Assembly: GCA_900316515.1 (NCBI GenBank)
Contig: ONDE01000003.1
Location: 62,001-126,000 of the forward strand
Direction: 5' to 3'
Source: an uncultured Bacteroidales bacterium
Lineage (GTDB): Bacteria; Bacteroidota; Bacteroidia; Bacteroidales; P3
Length of the DNA stretch: 64,000 nt
The notes beneath the pieces are model-generated. The model made no database searches. It was given only the letters and a program-made list of their open reading frames with translations, and was not told the origin of the DNA. Position 1 is the stretch's first letter, and the number at the start of each line of letters is the position of its first letter. The position numbers and the translations under genes are program-made. This document shows positions 1-11,783 of this stretch, piece after piece.

Positions 1-1
1 G

Positions 2-526
2 CGCCTCATAAAACGTAGCGACCCTACCGCAAAGGTTGTCTTCATCGGCCCATGTGCCGCCAAGAAGTTCGAATACACCCTTGAGAAGACCAACGGGATG
101 ATTGACAGTGTGATGAGTTTTGAAGAACTGCAGGCATTCCTCGATGCCAGAGGTATAGACACCACACAATGTGAAGACACACATCTCGACAATGCATCAT
201 TCTATGGCCGAATTTTCGCCAAGAGCGGTGGTATTGCACAGGGAGTTGCACATGTGGCCGAAAAGCTTGGCCTGGAAGGAGTGAATCCTGTTGTTATGAA
301 CGGTATCGACCAATGTCGTCAGCACCTAACCCTGCTGCGTGCCAAGAAAGAGACAGCCAATTTCTTCGAAGGCATGGCATGCGACGGAGGGTGTGTTGGA
401 GGTCCTTTGAGCATCACCCGTTCGCCGAAGAACGTCTTTGACGTGGACAAGTATGGCAACTCTGCGGCAGAAAAAGATATTGATGGATCGGTCAATTTGT
501 ACAAGATGACGATGAAAGATGAATAG
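2..526 (+). CDS. [FeFe]-hydrogenase-like protein, C-terminal part (5' end outside window)
   Basis: Open reading frame from the window edge to TAG at 524-526; about 174 C-terminal residues are visible. The sequence carries IGPCAAKKFE, matching the family's second H-cluster motif (usually MPCxxKxxE), and MACDGGCVGGP, matching the third (usually MACxGGCxxGGG). In this family these cysteines hold the H-cluster that makes or senses H2. The G in place of M in the second motif and the GGP ending of the third differ from classical catalytic enzymes and recall the less studied, possibly sensory or electron-bifurcating groups. The N-terminal part with the first motif and ferredoxin-like clusters is not visible, so activity and subgroup are inference. 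It is followed 37 bp later by pckA on the same strand. Confidence 0.8.
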   Translation, partial: RLIKRSDPTAKVVFIGPCAAKKFEYTLEKTNGMIDSVMSFEELQAFLDARGIDTTQCEDTHLDNASFYGRIFAKSGGIAQGVAHVAEKLGLEGVNPVVMNGIDQCRQHLTLLRAKKETANFFEGMACDGGCVGGPLSITRSPKNVFDVDKYGNSAAEKDIDGSVNLYKMTMKDE

Positions 527-563
527 ATAATAATCAGTGAAATTAACATTAAAAATATATACC

Positions 564-2186
564 ATGAACGAAAAAATCAGAAAAGACCTCGAAGCGCTGG
601 GTATCACCGGCGTTAAGGATATCCACTACAACCCCTCGTATGAGGAGCTGTTCAAGATGGAGATGGACCCCAGTCTGACGGGTTACGACAAGGGCCAGCT
701 CACCGAGCTCGACGCCATCAACGTGATGACCGGCATCTACACCGGCCGCTCGCCCAAGGACAAATATATCGTCATGGACGAGAACTCGAAGGACACCGTG
801 TGGTGGACCACCCCCGAGTACAAGAACGACAACCACCCCATGAGCGAAGAGGTGTGGGGTCAGATGCGTGACCTCGCCAAAAAGCAGCTCTGCGGCAAGG
901 AACTCTTTGTGGTCGACGCTTTCTGCGGCGCCAACAAGGACACCCGCATGAATGTGCGCTTCATCATGGAGGTGGCCTGGCAGGCCCACTTCGTGCGCAA
1001 TATGTTCATCAAGCCCACCGACGAAGAGTTGAAGGACTTCAAGCCCAACTTCACCGTCTACGCCGCCTCGAAGGCCAAGGTGGACAACTACAAGGAGCTG
1101 GGACTGAACAGCGACACCTGTGTGGCGTTCAACGTCAGCAGTCGCGAGCAGGTCATCCTCAACACCTGGTACGGCGGCGAGATGAAGAAAGGTATGTTCA
1201 GCATGATGAACTACTACTTGCCCCTGAAGGGTATCGCTGCCATGCATTGCTCTGCTAACACGGATATGAAGGGCGAGCACACCGCCATCTTCTTCGGTCT
1301 GAGCGGCACCGGCAAGACCACCCTCAGTACCGACCCCAAGCGTCTGCTTATCGGCGACGACGAGCATGGCTGGGACGACGAGGGCGTCTTTAACTTCGAG
1401 GGTGGATGCTATGCCAAGGTTATCAACCTTGACAAGGAGAGCGAGCCCGACATCTACAATGCCATTCGCCGCAACGCACTCCTCGAGAATGTGACCGTTG
1501 CTGCCGACGGCAAGATCGACTTCAAAGATAAGAGCGTCACTGAGAACACACGTGTGAGCTATCCCATCGACCATATCGAGAAGATTGTTGAGCCTGTTCA
1601 CGGCAAGAGCGCTGGCCCGGCTGCCGAGAATGTCATCTTCCTTTCGGCCGATGCCTTCGGTGTGCTGCCTCCTGTCAGTGTCCTCACCCCAGAACAGTGC
1701 AAGTACTACTTTCTGAGTGGCTTCACCGCCAAGTTGGCCGGCACTGAGCGCGGCATTACTGAGCCGACGCCCACCTTCAGCGCCTGTTTCGGTCAGGCCT
1801 TCCTTGAGCTTCACCCCACCAAGTACGCTGAGGAATTGGTGAAGCGCATGGAGAAGAGCGGTGCTAAAGCATATCTTGTCAACACCGGCTGGAATGGCAC
1901 TGGCAAGCGCATCAGCATCAAGGATACCCGTGGCATCATAGACGCTATTCTTGACGGCAGCATCCTCAAGGCCGAGACCAAGAAGATACCGTATTTCGAC
2001 TTCGAGGTTCCCACATCGTTGCCCGGCGTCGACCCGAAGATTCTCGACCCGCGCGACACCTATGCCGACGCAAAGGTGTGGGACGAGAAGGCCCGCGACC
2101 TGGCCGACCGTTTTGTGAAGAACTTCGTCAAGTTCACTTATAACGAGGCTGGCAAGGCCCTCGTGGCAGCTGGCCCCCAACTGTAA
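564..2186 (+). CDS. pckA: Phosphoenolpyruvate carboxykinase (ATP)
   Basis: Encodes 540 aa, the usual length of ATP-type PEPCK, which interconverts oxaloacetate + ATP and PEP + CO2 + ADP in the cytoplasm. In CO2-fixing gut Bacteroidales it often runs towards oxaloacetate on the succinate route. Visible motifs are [11 protein letters not shown] near the N-terminus, the P-loop GLSGTGKT at about 245-252 and the metal-binding GDDEHGWD just after it. I chose ATG 564 because the upstream GTG at 537 only adds nine residues absent from the family. The next gene starts 12 bp downstream, so co-transcription is possible. Confidence 0.97.
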   Translation: MNEKIRKDLEALGITGVKDIHYNPSYEELFKMEMDPSLTGYDKGQLTELDAINVMTGIYTGRSPKDKYIVMDENSKDTVWWTTPEYKNDNHPMSEEVWGQMRDLAKKQLCGKELFVVDAFCGANKDTRMNVRFIMEVAWQAHFVRNMFIKPTDEELKDFKPNFTVYAASKAKVDNYKELGLNSDTCVAFNVSSREQVILNTWYGGEMKKGMFSMMNYYLPLKGIAAMHCSANTDMKGEHTAIFFGLSGTGKTTLSTDPKRLLIGDDEHGWDDEGVFNFEGGCYAKVINLDKESEPDIYNAIRRNALLENVTVAADGKIDFKDKSVTENTRVSYPIDHIEKIVEPVHGKSAGPAAENVIFLSADAFGVLPPVSVLTPEQCKYYFLSGFTAKLAGTERGITEPTPTFSACFGQAFLELHPTKYAEELVKRMEKSGAKAYLVNTGWNGTGKRISIKDTRGIIDAILDGSILKAETKKIPYFDFEVPTSLPGVDPKILDPRDTYADAKVWDEKARDLADRFVKNFVKFTYNEAGKALVAAGPQL

Positions 2187-2198
2187 AATTCAAACAAA

Positions 2199-3698
2199 AT
2201 GAAACGCCTATTCATACTCCTCCTCGCTATTGGACTTTGTGGCAGCACTCTGGCATACGACTTCAAAGTGCCGGTGAAAGGCTACACTTTGTATTTCAAT
2301 ATTATCGACGAAGATGACAACGCCGTTGAAATAACGGCACCAATGTCTGACGGTAACTACAGATGGATGGGATATATTGTGCCTGGTGGGGTGCTTGATA
2401 TCCCTGCCGAGGTGGAGTATGAGGGGGTTCGCTACACCGTTGTGTCGGTAGGCGAGAGGGCATTCTCTGGCATCGCTGAAATAACGGGCCTGATTATACC
2501 CAAAACCGTTACCGAAATTGGACCATATGCCTTCAGCTACTGTACCGCTCTCAATGGTACTGTGACTATTGGCGAGGAGGTGGTGTCTGTCGGACGCTCT
2601 GCTTTCTACGGCTGTGGCAGTGTCAATACCGTGAATTTCAATGCTGTTAACTGCGAATCCATGGGTGGCACTCGTAGCGGTACCGTCTTCGGCAACTGCC
2701 GCGCTCTTACCAAGGTTGTCTTCGGCCCACATGTGAAACGCATTCCAGACTATGCCTTCGCCGGAATGGACGGCCTTCGCTGCGAATGGAACATGCCGCG
2801 TGACCTCGAGTATGTGGGCGAGTACGCTTTCGCTTATTGCAACTCCATCTATGGCACCTTGCGGCTTCCCGAAGGAGTGAAGAGGGTAGGGGCCTACGCC
2901 TTTGCTCAGTGCCACTCGATGAGACAACTGGAGATACCTGCACGAATACAGAAAATAGACCAGCGTGCCTTCTACCAGTGTGTCAATATCTCGCAGATTA
3001 AAGTTTTCGCAATGATGCCGCCAGATATCGGAGCCGACGCCTTTGTGGGTATCGGTGGCGCCGTGATGTATGTGCCTTGCATCAGCGTTGACCGCTATCG
3101 TCAGGCAGCCGAGTGGAACCGCATTTACAACATCAAGGCCATGGAGCCTTGCACTCTCGACGTTTATGCCACCATCAGCAATCCTGCTGCAGGCTCTATT
3201 ATCGGAGCTGGTAATTATCGTGTTGGCGACACCGCCACGTTGGTGGCTGTCTGCCATGCCGGCTATGGCTTCAAGGGCTGGAGCGACGGCAACACCGACA
3301 ACCCCCGCCGTGTGCGGGTGACCGACACCACAAGCTATGTGGCCGTAATGCAGGAGGCCGAGGTCATCCATGAAGTGGAATATGTACACGACACCACTTA
3401 CATGGATGGCATCGAAGTGGTCTATGAATACTACGAAATCAACGATGTTGCCGAACCGATCACTTCGCAAGATGAGATTGTCTACAACGGCTCTAAGCGC
3501 CGTGTCGAGATTCCAATTGAAAAGCCTGACATCTTGAATGTGGCTTTGTACAACGATGCTGGCGTCTGCGTCTATACCGGCAAACCACGTCGCAGCCATA
3601 TCAATATGCGCCGCTTCCCCACGGGCTTCTATGTGATTCGCGTATCTACTGTCGACGACGAGTTGATATACCGTTTCTTCCATAAGAAAAACAAGTAA
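2199..3698 (+). CDS. Secreted BspA-like leucine-rich-repeat protein with InlB-type repeat and T9SS-like tail
   Basis: 499 aa. The N-terminus (MKRLFILLLAIGLCGSTLA) is a clear signal peptide. Residues about 60-310 hold repeated LRR_5/BspA-type units (patterns like GERAFSG, YAFSYC, SAFYGCGS, YAFAQCHS), a fold used for adhesion or protein binding at the surface. Residues about 330-385 form one InlB-like repeat (GYGFKGWSDGNTDNPR) of the same type as those in the 2931-aa protein at 21494. The last 80 residues (NVALYNDAGVCVY...FPTGFYVIRV) look like a T9SS sorting domain. It lies 12 bp after pckA and 13 bp before gcvP. Binding partner unknown. Confidence 0.85.
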   Translation: MKRLFILLLAIGLCGSTLAYDFKVPVKGYTLYFNIIDEDDNAVEITAPMSDGNYRWMGYIVPGGVLDIPAEVEYEGVRYTVVSVGERAFSGIAEITGLIIPKTVTEIGPYAFSYCTALNGTVTIGEEVVSVGRSAFYGCGSVNTVNFNAVNCESMGGTRSGTVFGNCRALTKVVFGPHVKRIPDYAFAGMDGLRCEWNMPRDLEYVGEYAFAYCNSIYGTLRLPEGVKRVGAYAFAQCHSMRQLEIPARIQKIDQRAFYQCVNISQIKVFAMMPPDIGADAFVGIGGAVMYVPCISVDRYRQAAEWNRIYNIKAMEPCTLDVYATISNPAAGSIIGAGNYRVGDTATLVAVCHAGYGFKGWSDGNTDNPRRVRVTDTTSYVAVMQEAEVIHEVEYVHDTTYMDGIEVVYEYYEINDVAEPITSQDEIVYNGSKRRVEIPIEKPDILNVALYNDAGVCVYTGKPRRSHINMRRFPTGFYVIRVSTVDDELIYRFFHKKNK

Positions 3699-3711
3699 AA
3701 ATATTATAACA

Positions 3712-6561
3712 ATGACAAAGAACAATTTTGCATCGCGTCACAACGGCGTCTCTTCCGATGCCGACACGCAGAAAATGCTCCAGACCATCGGTGTAAGCTC
3801 GATGGATGAGCTCATTGAGAAGACGGTCCCCGCCGCCATCCGCACCGGCAAGCCGCTGCCCCTCGAAGATGGCATTTCTGAGCAGGCTTTCCTCAACCAG
3901 TGCCGCACCTTGGCCAAGAAGAACAAACTCTTCCGCAGCTATATCGGCATGGGCTACTATGGTACGGTGACTCCTGCCGTCATCATGCGCAATGTCTTTG
4001 AGAACCCCGGCTGGTACACCAGTTACACTCCCTATCAGACCGAGATTTCGCAGGGCCGTCTCGAAGCTCTGATGAACTATCAGACCATGATTGCCTCCAT
4101 GACAGGCATGCCGCTCAGCAACGCTTGCTTGCTCGACGAGGGCACCGCCGCTGGCGAGGCTATGATCATGTTCTTCAACAGTCGTTCGCGTCAGGCCGTC
4201 AAGGACGGTGTCTGCAAGGTCTTCGTCGACGAAGGCATCCTGCCGCAGACCCTCGCCGTGATGCAGACCAATGCCGCTCCCCGTGGCATCGAGATAGTCA
4301 CTGGCAAAGCCGCCCAGACCGAACTCGACGGCAGTTTCTTCGCCGCCTTTGTGCAGTATCCCAATCAGTTTGGCGAGGCTCAGGATTGGACCTCTTTCAT
4401 CGCCAAGTGCCACGAGAAGGGCATCTTCGTCTGCATGGCCACCGACCTCATGGCTCTGGCACTGATGAAGACTCCTGGCGAGATGGGTGCCGACTGCGCC
4501 GTGGGTAGCGCCCAGCGCTTTGGTCTGCCCATGGGCTTCGGCGGTCCCCACGCCGGCTTCTTCGCCTTCACCGATGCCTTCAAGCGTCTCTTCCCCGGCC
4601 GTATAATCGGTTGGAGCGTCGACGCAAAGGGCAACCCCGCCCTCCGTATGGCCCTCGGCATGCGCGAACAGCACATCAAACGCGACAAGGCAACCTCTAA
4701 TATCTGCACCTCTGCAGCCCTCGTGGCCAACATGAGTGGCTTCTACGCCATCTGGCACGGTCCCGAAGGCATCCGCGAGATAGCCGTCCGCATCTGCGCC
4801 CGCGCCCACCGTCTGGCCATGGAACTCGAGCAGTACGGCTACAAGCAGTGGAACAAGGTCTACTTCGACACCCTCGCCCTCCAGTGCCCCGTGCCCACCG
4901 CCAAGGTGCGCGAAGTGGCCCTGAAGCACGAGATTAACTTCCGCTACATCTGCGAAGAGTGCATCGGCATCAGCATCGACGAGACCACCGAGAAGGCCGA
5001 CCTCGACGCCATCGTGGCCTGCCTGGCCGAGGCTGCCGGCAAGAGCGCCAAGCCCATCGAGTGCAAGGGCTGCTGCTGCCAGTTCGCCGACGAGGCTATC
5101 CCCGCCGAGTTGAAACGCAACGGTGCCTTCCTCACCCAGAAGATCTTCAACGCCTTCCACGACGAGACCTCAATGATGCGCTACATCAAGCGTCTCGAAG
5201 AGAAAGACCTCTCGCTCAACCGCGCCATGATTCCGCTGGGCTCCTGCACCATGAAGCTCAACGCCGCTGCCGAGATGATGCCCCTCAGCTGGAGCAAGTT
5301 CGGCGGCATGCACCCCTTTGTCCCTGCCGACCAGGCCGAGGGCTACCTCGAGATGATCCACGACATCGAGCGCCGTCTCGCCGTCGTCACCGGCTTCGCT
5401 GGCTGCTCCCTGCAGCCTTGCTCGGGTGCCTATGGCGAATACAGCGGCCTCACCGTCATCCGCAACTATCATATCGCCAACGGTCAGGGCCAGCGCAATG
5501 TCTGTCTCATCCCCGCCAGTGCCCACGGCACCAACCCCGCTTCCGCCGCCAAGGCCGGCATGGTGGTTGTCGTCGTCAAATGCAACGAGCGTGGCGATGT
5601 CGACATCGACGACCTGCGTGCCAAAGCCGAACAGTACAAAGACACCCTCAGCTGCTTGATGATTACCTATCCCTCGACGCACGGTGCTTTCGAAGAAGGC
5701 ATCCTCGACATCATCAACATCATCCACAGCGTTGGTGCCCTCGTCTATATGGACGGTGCCAACATGAACGCCCAGGTTGGTCTCACCAGTCCTGGCTTCA
5801 TGGGTGCCGATGTGTGCCACCTCAACCTCCACAAGACCTTCGCCATGCCTCACGGCGGTGGCGGTCCCGGCGTCGGCCCCATCTGCGTCAGCCAGAAACT
5901 CGTCGACTTCCTGCCTTCGCACCCCGTCATCGAGGTCGGTGGCAAGAAGGGCAACACCATGGCTGCAGCCCCCTACGGCAGCGCCATGCTCCTGCCCATC
6001 ACCTACGGCTACCTGCTGATGCTTGGCGGCGACGGCCTCACCGAAGCCACCACCCACGCCATCCTCAACGCCAACTACCTACGCGCCCGCCTGCAGAAAT
6101 ATTATAAGATACTCTACACCGGCAAGAACGGCATGTGTGGCCACGAGATGATTGTCGACTTCAGCGAGTTCAGCCTCAAGGTCAGCGTCGGCGATGTCGC
6201 CAAGCGCCTCATGGACTATGGCTTCCACGCTCCCACCGTCGCCTTCCCGGTGCACAACACCCTCATGGTTGAGCCCACCGAGAGCGAACCGCTCAGCGAA
6301 CTTGACCGCTTCTGCGACGCCATGATCGCCATCCGTCATGAAATCGACGACATCATGACCGGCAAGTCGGACGAGCACAACAACCCCATCTGCAACGCTC
6401 CTCACACCATGCAGGTGGTCTGCGCCGACGAGTGGAACCTGCCGTACAGCCGCCAGAAAGCTGCCTTCCCGCAGCCTCACACCGAGAAGTACTGGCCCAC
6501 TATCAGCAAGATCGACGATGCCTATGGCGACCGCAACCTGCAGGCCGTCTGGGCTGAATAA
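3712..6561 (+). CDS. gcvP: Glycine dehydrogenase (decarboxylating), single-chain P protein
   Basis: 949 aa, the size of the fused P protein of the glycine cleavage system. The N-terminal half resembles GcvPA (MGYYGTVTPAVIMRN, YTPYQTEISQGRLE) and the C-terminal half GcvPB. The PLP-binding lysine is in LNLHKTF (Lys about 708) followed by a glycine-rich loop. The enzyme decarboxylates glycine and passes the aminomethyl group to lipoyl-GcvH. No gcvT, gcvH or lpd lies in the window, so partners are elsewhere. ATG 3712 fits the family N-terminus. A strong hairpin terminator follows at 6582. Confidence 0.97.
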   Translation: MTKNNFASRHNGVSSDADTQKMLQTIGVSSMDELIEKTVPAAIRTGKPLPLEDGISEQAFLNQCRTLAKKNKLFRSYIGMGYYGTVTPAVIMRNVFENPGWYTSYTPYQTEISQGRLEALMNYQTMIASMTGMPLSNACLLDEGTAAGEAMIMFFNSRSRQAVKDGVCKVFVDEGILPQTLAVMQTNAAPRGIEIVTGKAAQTELDGSFFAAFVQYPNQFGEAQDWTSFIAKCHEKGIFVCMATDLMALALMKTPGEMGADCAVGSAQRFGLPMGFGGPHAGFFAFTDAFKRLFPGRIIGWSVDAKGNPALRMALGMREQHIKRDKATSNICTSAALVANMSGFYAIWHGPEGIREIAVRICARAHRLAMELEQYGYKQWNKVYFDTLALQCPVPTAKVREVALKHEINFRYICEECIGISIDETTEKADLDAIVACLAEAAGKSAKPIECKGCCCQFADEAIPAELKRNGAFLTQKIFNAFHDETSMMRYIKRLEEKDLSLNRAMIPLGSCTMKLNAAAEMMPLSWSKFGGMHPFVPADQAEGYLEMIHDIERRLAVVTGFAGCSLQPCSGAYGEYSGLTVIRNYHIANGQGQRNVCLIPASAHGTNPASAAKAGMVVVVVKCNERGDVDIDDLRAKAEQYKDTLSCLMITYPSTHGAFEEGILDIINIIHSVGALVYMDGANMNAQVGLTSPGFMGADVCHLNLHKTFAMPHGGGGPGVGPICVSQKLVDFLPSHPVIEVGGKKGNTMAAAPYGSAMLLPITYGYLLMLGGDGLTEATTHAILNANYLRARLQKYYKILYTGKNGMCGHEMIVDFSEFSLKVSVGDVAKRLMDYGFHAPTVAFPVHNTLMVEPTESEPLSELDRFCDAMIAIRHEIDDIMTGKSDEHNNPICNAPHTMQVVCADEWNLPYSRQKAAFPQPHTEKYWPTISKIDDAYGDRNLQAVWAE

Positions 6562-6581
6562 ACAACAATCGATTCAAACGA

Positions 6582-6619
6582 GAAGCCCCCGCATCTGCGA
6601 GGGCTTCTTCTTTTTTTTT
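6582..6619 (+). terminator. Rho-independent terminator after gcvP
   Basis: Ten-base-pair stem with one mismatch (gaagcccccg / cgagggcttc) and loop catctg at 6582-6607, followed by a T-rich run to 6619. It lies between the ends of gcvP (+) and clpC (-). Confidence 0.9.
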
Positions 6620-6625
6620 ATTTTA

Positions 6626-9205
<2,580 letters not shown>

Positions 9206-9227
9206 TTTCCTCTGTTATTTCAAGTTG

Positions 9228-9235
9228 CAAAAGTA
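9228..9235 (-). promoter_or_regulatory. clpC promoter -7 box
   Basis: TACTTTTG on the minus strand matches the Bacteroidetes TAnnTTTG box. It implies a start of transcription about 17 nt before the clpC ATG. Confidence 0.65.
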
Positions 9236-9334
9236 CTACTTTAATTCCACCTGCAACTTCCATGCCACAACATCTTTTCAACATGCAGCTGTTAAGTGAG
9301 GCTGCGAGACAGCAAGCCGACGAGTCGACAGGTA

Positions 9335-9342
9335 CAAAAGTA
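9335..9342 (-). promoter_or_regulatory. Possible second clpC promoter -7 box
   Basis: Another TACTTTTG on the minus strand, just past the terminator of the DUF6266 gene and about 130 nt before clpC. It would give a longer leader; no -33 element was judged reliable. Confidence 0.4.
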
Positions 9343-9350
9343 TCGAAATA

Positions 9351-9380
9351 AGGCCGGCGCGACCTCTGTCGCGCCGGCCT
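9351..9380 (-). terminator. Hairpin terminator of the DUF6266 gene
   Basis: Perfect 13-bp stem (aggccggcgcgac / gtcgcgccggcct) with loop ctct, starting 7 nt past the stop codon on the minus strand. The following bases are T-rich (ttatttcgatactttt). Confidence 0.8.
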
Positions 9381-9387
9381 CCTGCCG

Positions 9388-10041
9388 TCAGGCAATGTTG
9401 CCGTGGCCAATGTATGTCGAGTCCGAGGGCATGCCCTTGTTCTCGGCGGCACCGCCGATGACGAAGCCGTAGACGTGCACCTCCATGCCGCTCCAGCGTG
9501 CCGGCACCACGACGCTGACGCTCCCGGCATTGCGGCTCGTGGCCTTCGACAGTATGCCGCGGTTGCTGTCGGGCTGGTACACGAAGATGTACACCTGGTC
9601 CTCTTCCTTGGCCTTGTCGGCATCGATGTTGCCGTCGAAAGCCACGCTCACCTCGGCCTCTTCAGCAAACGAGGGCGCCTCGAAATAGACCTCCGGCAGA
9701 CGTCCTTCGCTGATGGTCAGCGCACCGAAGTCCACCTCGACCTCACCAGGCTCGGTGGCGGTGACGGCGTCCCAGTTGCGCTTCACGAAGTGGTCGCTCT
9801 CCGTGTAGTCGTAGCGGTCGGCACTGGCCGCCATACCCTTCTTCGTGGCATCGAGGAACGACGCTGCCATTCTGCCCAGCAGCGCAAAGCGTGCACGCAC
9901 CGTCTGCTGTCCCTCGGTGTTGGGGTTCTTCACCTTGCCCTGATAGGCGCTGTAGACCATCTTGCGTTTCCACTTGCGTCCGACGGCAGTTCCCAGTTTT
10001 CCGATTTGGTCACCTAAGTAACCCTTGAAATTTTTACTCAT
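9388..10041 (-). CDS. DUF6266 family protein, function unknown
   Basis: 217 aa without signal peptide. The N-terminal 60 residues (GYLGDQIGKLGTAVGRKWK, then NPNTEGQQTVRARFALLGRM) match my memory of the Bacteroidetes DUF6266 family: a glycine-rich start, a conserved NP-T--Q---R stretch, then a helix. The rest is predicted beta-rich, with a stretch giving EVSVAFDG and VYIFVYQPDSNRGI like an immunoglobulin-type sandwich. The protein at 18002-18724 has the same layout at its N-terminus (RQPKRRTEKQFIKREGF) and may be a distant relative. The gene has its own terminator and divergent neighbour. Role unknown. Confidence 0.7.
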   Translation of the reverse strand: MSKNFKGYLGDQIGKLGTAVGRKWKRKMVYSAYQGKVKNPNTEGQQTVRARFALLGRMAASFLDATKKGMAASADRYDYTESDHFVKRNWDAVTATEPGEVEVDFGALTISEGRLPEVYFEAPSFAEEAEVSVAFDGNIDADKAKEEDQVYIFVYQPDSNRGILSKATSRNAGSVSVVVPARWSGMEVHVYGFVIGGAAENKGMPSDSTYIGHGNIA

Positions 10042-10265
10042 AATTAATTAGATTTTTTTGGTTTGTGATTTTTTTTCTTGTCCCTTTGTCGCGACTGGAC
10101 ACCCTCCAATATAAGGCCATTTCCGCCAAAAGGCCAAAATCTTTCCCCAAAACCATCTTTTTCTATCTATAAAGTATCTATTCATACATATCAGTGTAGC
10201 ACACAACAACCCCCGAAAAGCCCCCCTTTTCCATCCTTTCGGTCTCCCGTTTCCGGAATTTTATG

Positions 10266-10273
10266 TATTTTTG
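10266..10273 (+). promoter_or_regulatory. -7 box of the AraC-type gene
   Basis: TATTTTTG matches TAnnTTTG. It overlaps the upstream in-frame ATG at 10263 and so argues for the ATG at 10284 as the real start, with a leader of only a few bases. Confidence 0.65.
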
Positions 10274-10283
10274 CACCTCGATT

Positions 10284-11417
10284 ATGACAACGCCCGACGC
10301 CACATACATGGTCTTGTTCGCTGCCAATCTGGCATTTATCGTCACCCACCTCTACAGCTGGCTGCTCAAGTGGTTCTATAAACCACAGGCCTATCGCGAA
10401 CACTTCCACGAGTTTTTCCCCGCACAGCGCTCCGTGGGCGTCATCTACCTGCTCCAAATCTTCGAGCTGCCTTACCTCCTCCAGATCGGCGACCGCGACG
10501 CACTGCTCTACGTCAACGCCTTCTCGCTCCTCTTCTTCTCCATCCAGATGCTCATCATGTGCGAGGGCTACTTCTTCCCTCCTGAGTTAAAGAGTCAAAG
10601 AGTCAAAGAGTTGAAGAGTCCTCGGCACTTTTCAACCTTTCGACTTTTCTACCTTTTGACTTATCTCCCAGCAGTGGTTGTACTGGCGCCGCTCTTCCTA
10701 CAGGCTGTCAACATTATATCCATGCCACAGGGGTGGCGCGTATGGATGGTGGGGGCCGTGAGCATCCTCTTCCTGCTCTATTTCCTCCAGTCCGTCCACA
10801 TGGCCCTGCGCATCCGCCGCGCCGTGCAGCAGGCCAACGAAGAGCGCTACGCCGATAGCGACGACTTCCCCGTAGCCTTCGCCAACATCATCCGCTGGGT
10901 GCCTACGCTGATACTTATCCTCTTGGCAATCAACTTCTACGCCGACGACCCGTGGGTCAAGTTCGGCCGCGACATCCTCTTCATCTTTGCCAGCGTCTGG
11001 TTCTGCGTTCTCACCCTCAACCCCTGGCGCAAAGTGTCCTCGCAGGATTCTTCCGAAATCCCTGATGCTGCTGAAAGCCCTGAAAAAGAGGCCCGCTTCG
11101 ACGACCTCGTCCGTCGGCTCGATGCACTCCTCACCGACGAGCACATCTTCACCGAGCCGCACATCACCAGCGACTTGCTTGTCTCGCGGCTGGGCACCAA
11201 CAGCAAATACCTCGCCGAGGCCATCCGCCGCAGCGGCTACCAGTCGTTCTACGACATGATCTCCCAGCACCGTGTGCGCCACGCCATCAGCCTCATCCAC
11301 AAGCACCCCGACAGCCTCCTGGCCGACATCTCCGACCAGTGCGGCTTCTCCTCCCAGGCCTCCATGGCCAAAGCCTTCAAGTCCCAGGGCAAAGGCACCC
11401 CCAGCAGCTACCGATAG
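10284..11417 (+). CDS. Membrane-anchored AraC-family transcription regulator
   Basis: 377 aa from ATG 10284; the ATG at 10263 lies in the -7 box. The N-terminal two thirds has about six hydrophobic segments (for example FAANLAFIVTHLYSWLL, FSLLFFSIQMLIM, ILFLLYFLQ, LILILLAINF). The C-terminal 110 residues are an AraC-type double helix-turn-helix (SDLLVSRLGTNSKYLAEAIRR, then LADISDQCGFSSQASMAKAFK). Such proteins probably sense a membrane or envelope signal and bind DNA from the membrane; ligand and targets are unknown. It precedes the surface-protein region on the same strand, so it may control it (inference). A 25-residue low-complexity insert (from 10586) sits in a loop between membrane segments. 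Confidence 0.85.
   Translation: MTTPDATYMVLFAANLAFIVTHLYSWLLKWFYKPQAYREHFHEFFPAQRSVGVIYLLQIFELPYLLQIGDRDALLYVNAFSLLFFSIQMLIMCEGYFFPPELKSQRVKELKSPRHFSTFRLFYLLTYLPAVVVLAPLFLQAVNIISMPQGWRVWMVGAVSILFLLYFLQSVHMALRIRRAVQQANEERYADSDDFPVAFANIIRWVPTLILILLAINFYADDPWVKFGRDILFIFASVWFCVLTLNPWRKVSSQDSSEIPDAAESPEKEARFDDLVRRLDALLTDEHIFTEPHITSDLLVSRLGTNSKYLAEAIRRSGYQSFYDMISQHRVRHAISLIHKHPDSLLADISDQCGFSSQASMAKAFKSQGKGTPSSYR
10586..10660. repeat. In-frame low-complexity inverted repeat within the AraC gene
   Basis: 75 nt made of gtcaaaga-type words (10586-10620) followed by acttttcaac/cgacttttct words (10627-10660) that are roughly their reverse complement. It encodes ELKSQRVKELKSPRHFSTF in a loop before a membrane segment. 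Confidence 0.7.
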
Positions 11418-11443
11418 ACCTCACGAGTGCCCTGCGGGCATGT

Positions 11444-11641
11444 GATGCCGATAGGCATCGGACAATGGTAGCCAGCCAATTCATTGGCTGGATTATGGCG
11501 GTATAATATAATGGTTTGCACCCCGTTGGGGGTGCGATATTTTATATATATGTCGCGGACCTATTGCACGCGGGGTGGGGTGGGGCGTTCGGGTTCCAGC
11601 CGTTGAAACGGCTGGCTACCGTTGTCGGGCACCTAGCGGCG
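11444..11641. repeat. REP/BIME-like palindromic repeat
   Basis: Two inverted units of about 46 bp (11446-11491 and 11596-11641) flank a central hairpin (GCACCCC gttg GGGGTGC, 11518-11535). The inner parts read GACAAtGGTAGCCAGCC at 11461-11477 and its near-perfect reverse complement at 11610-11626. Each unit contains a hairpin whose stem differs but stays paired: CCAGCCAAT/ATTGGCTGG (11472-11491) and CCAGCCGTT/AACGGCTGG (11596-11615). A further small hairpin is at 11444-11459. This 366-bp gap (11418-11783) holds no gene; the rest is the promoter of the next gene. Confidence 0.8.
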
Positions 11642-11728
11642 CCCCCTTTCCCCTTTTCCTGTTGCCGAATTTCTTTTTCCTCTGGCGGAATTTTCCGTTA
11701 GAGGAAAAACTGTTTTATAATTATTTAC

Positions 11729-11736
11729 TACTTTTG
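11729..11736 (+). promoter_or_regulatory. -7 box upstream of the 1655-aa surface protein gene
   Basis: TACTTTTG followed by C, matching the Bacteroidetes -7 box, 47 nt before ATG 11784. Confidence 0.65.
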
Positions 11737-11783
11737 CAGCCGTTTTCACGCGAAAAATAAAAAACAAAAAAAACAATAAATCA

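Noticed and set aside
549..2180. 543-codon frame on the minus strand opposite pckA
   Set aside because: A mirror frame caused by high GC at third positions; pckA itself is certain.
10263..10283. Upstream ATG as the start of the AraC gene
   Set aside because: It overlaps the TATTTTTG -7 box, so it would not be in the transcript.
11437..11650. CRISPR-like repeat cluster
   Set aside because: The repeats are inverted pairs and hairpins, not regularly spaced direct repeats with unique spacers.
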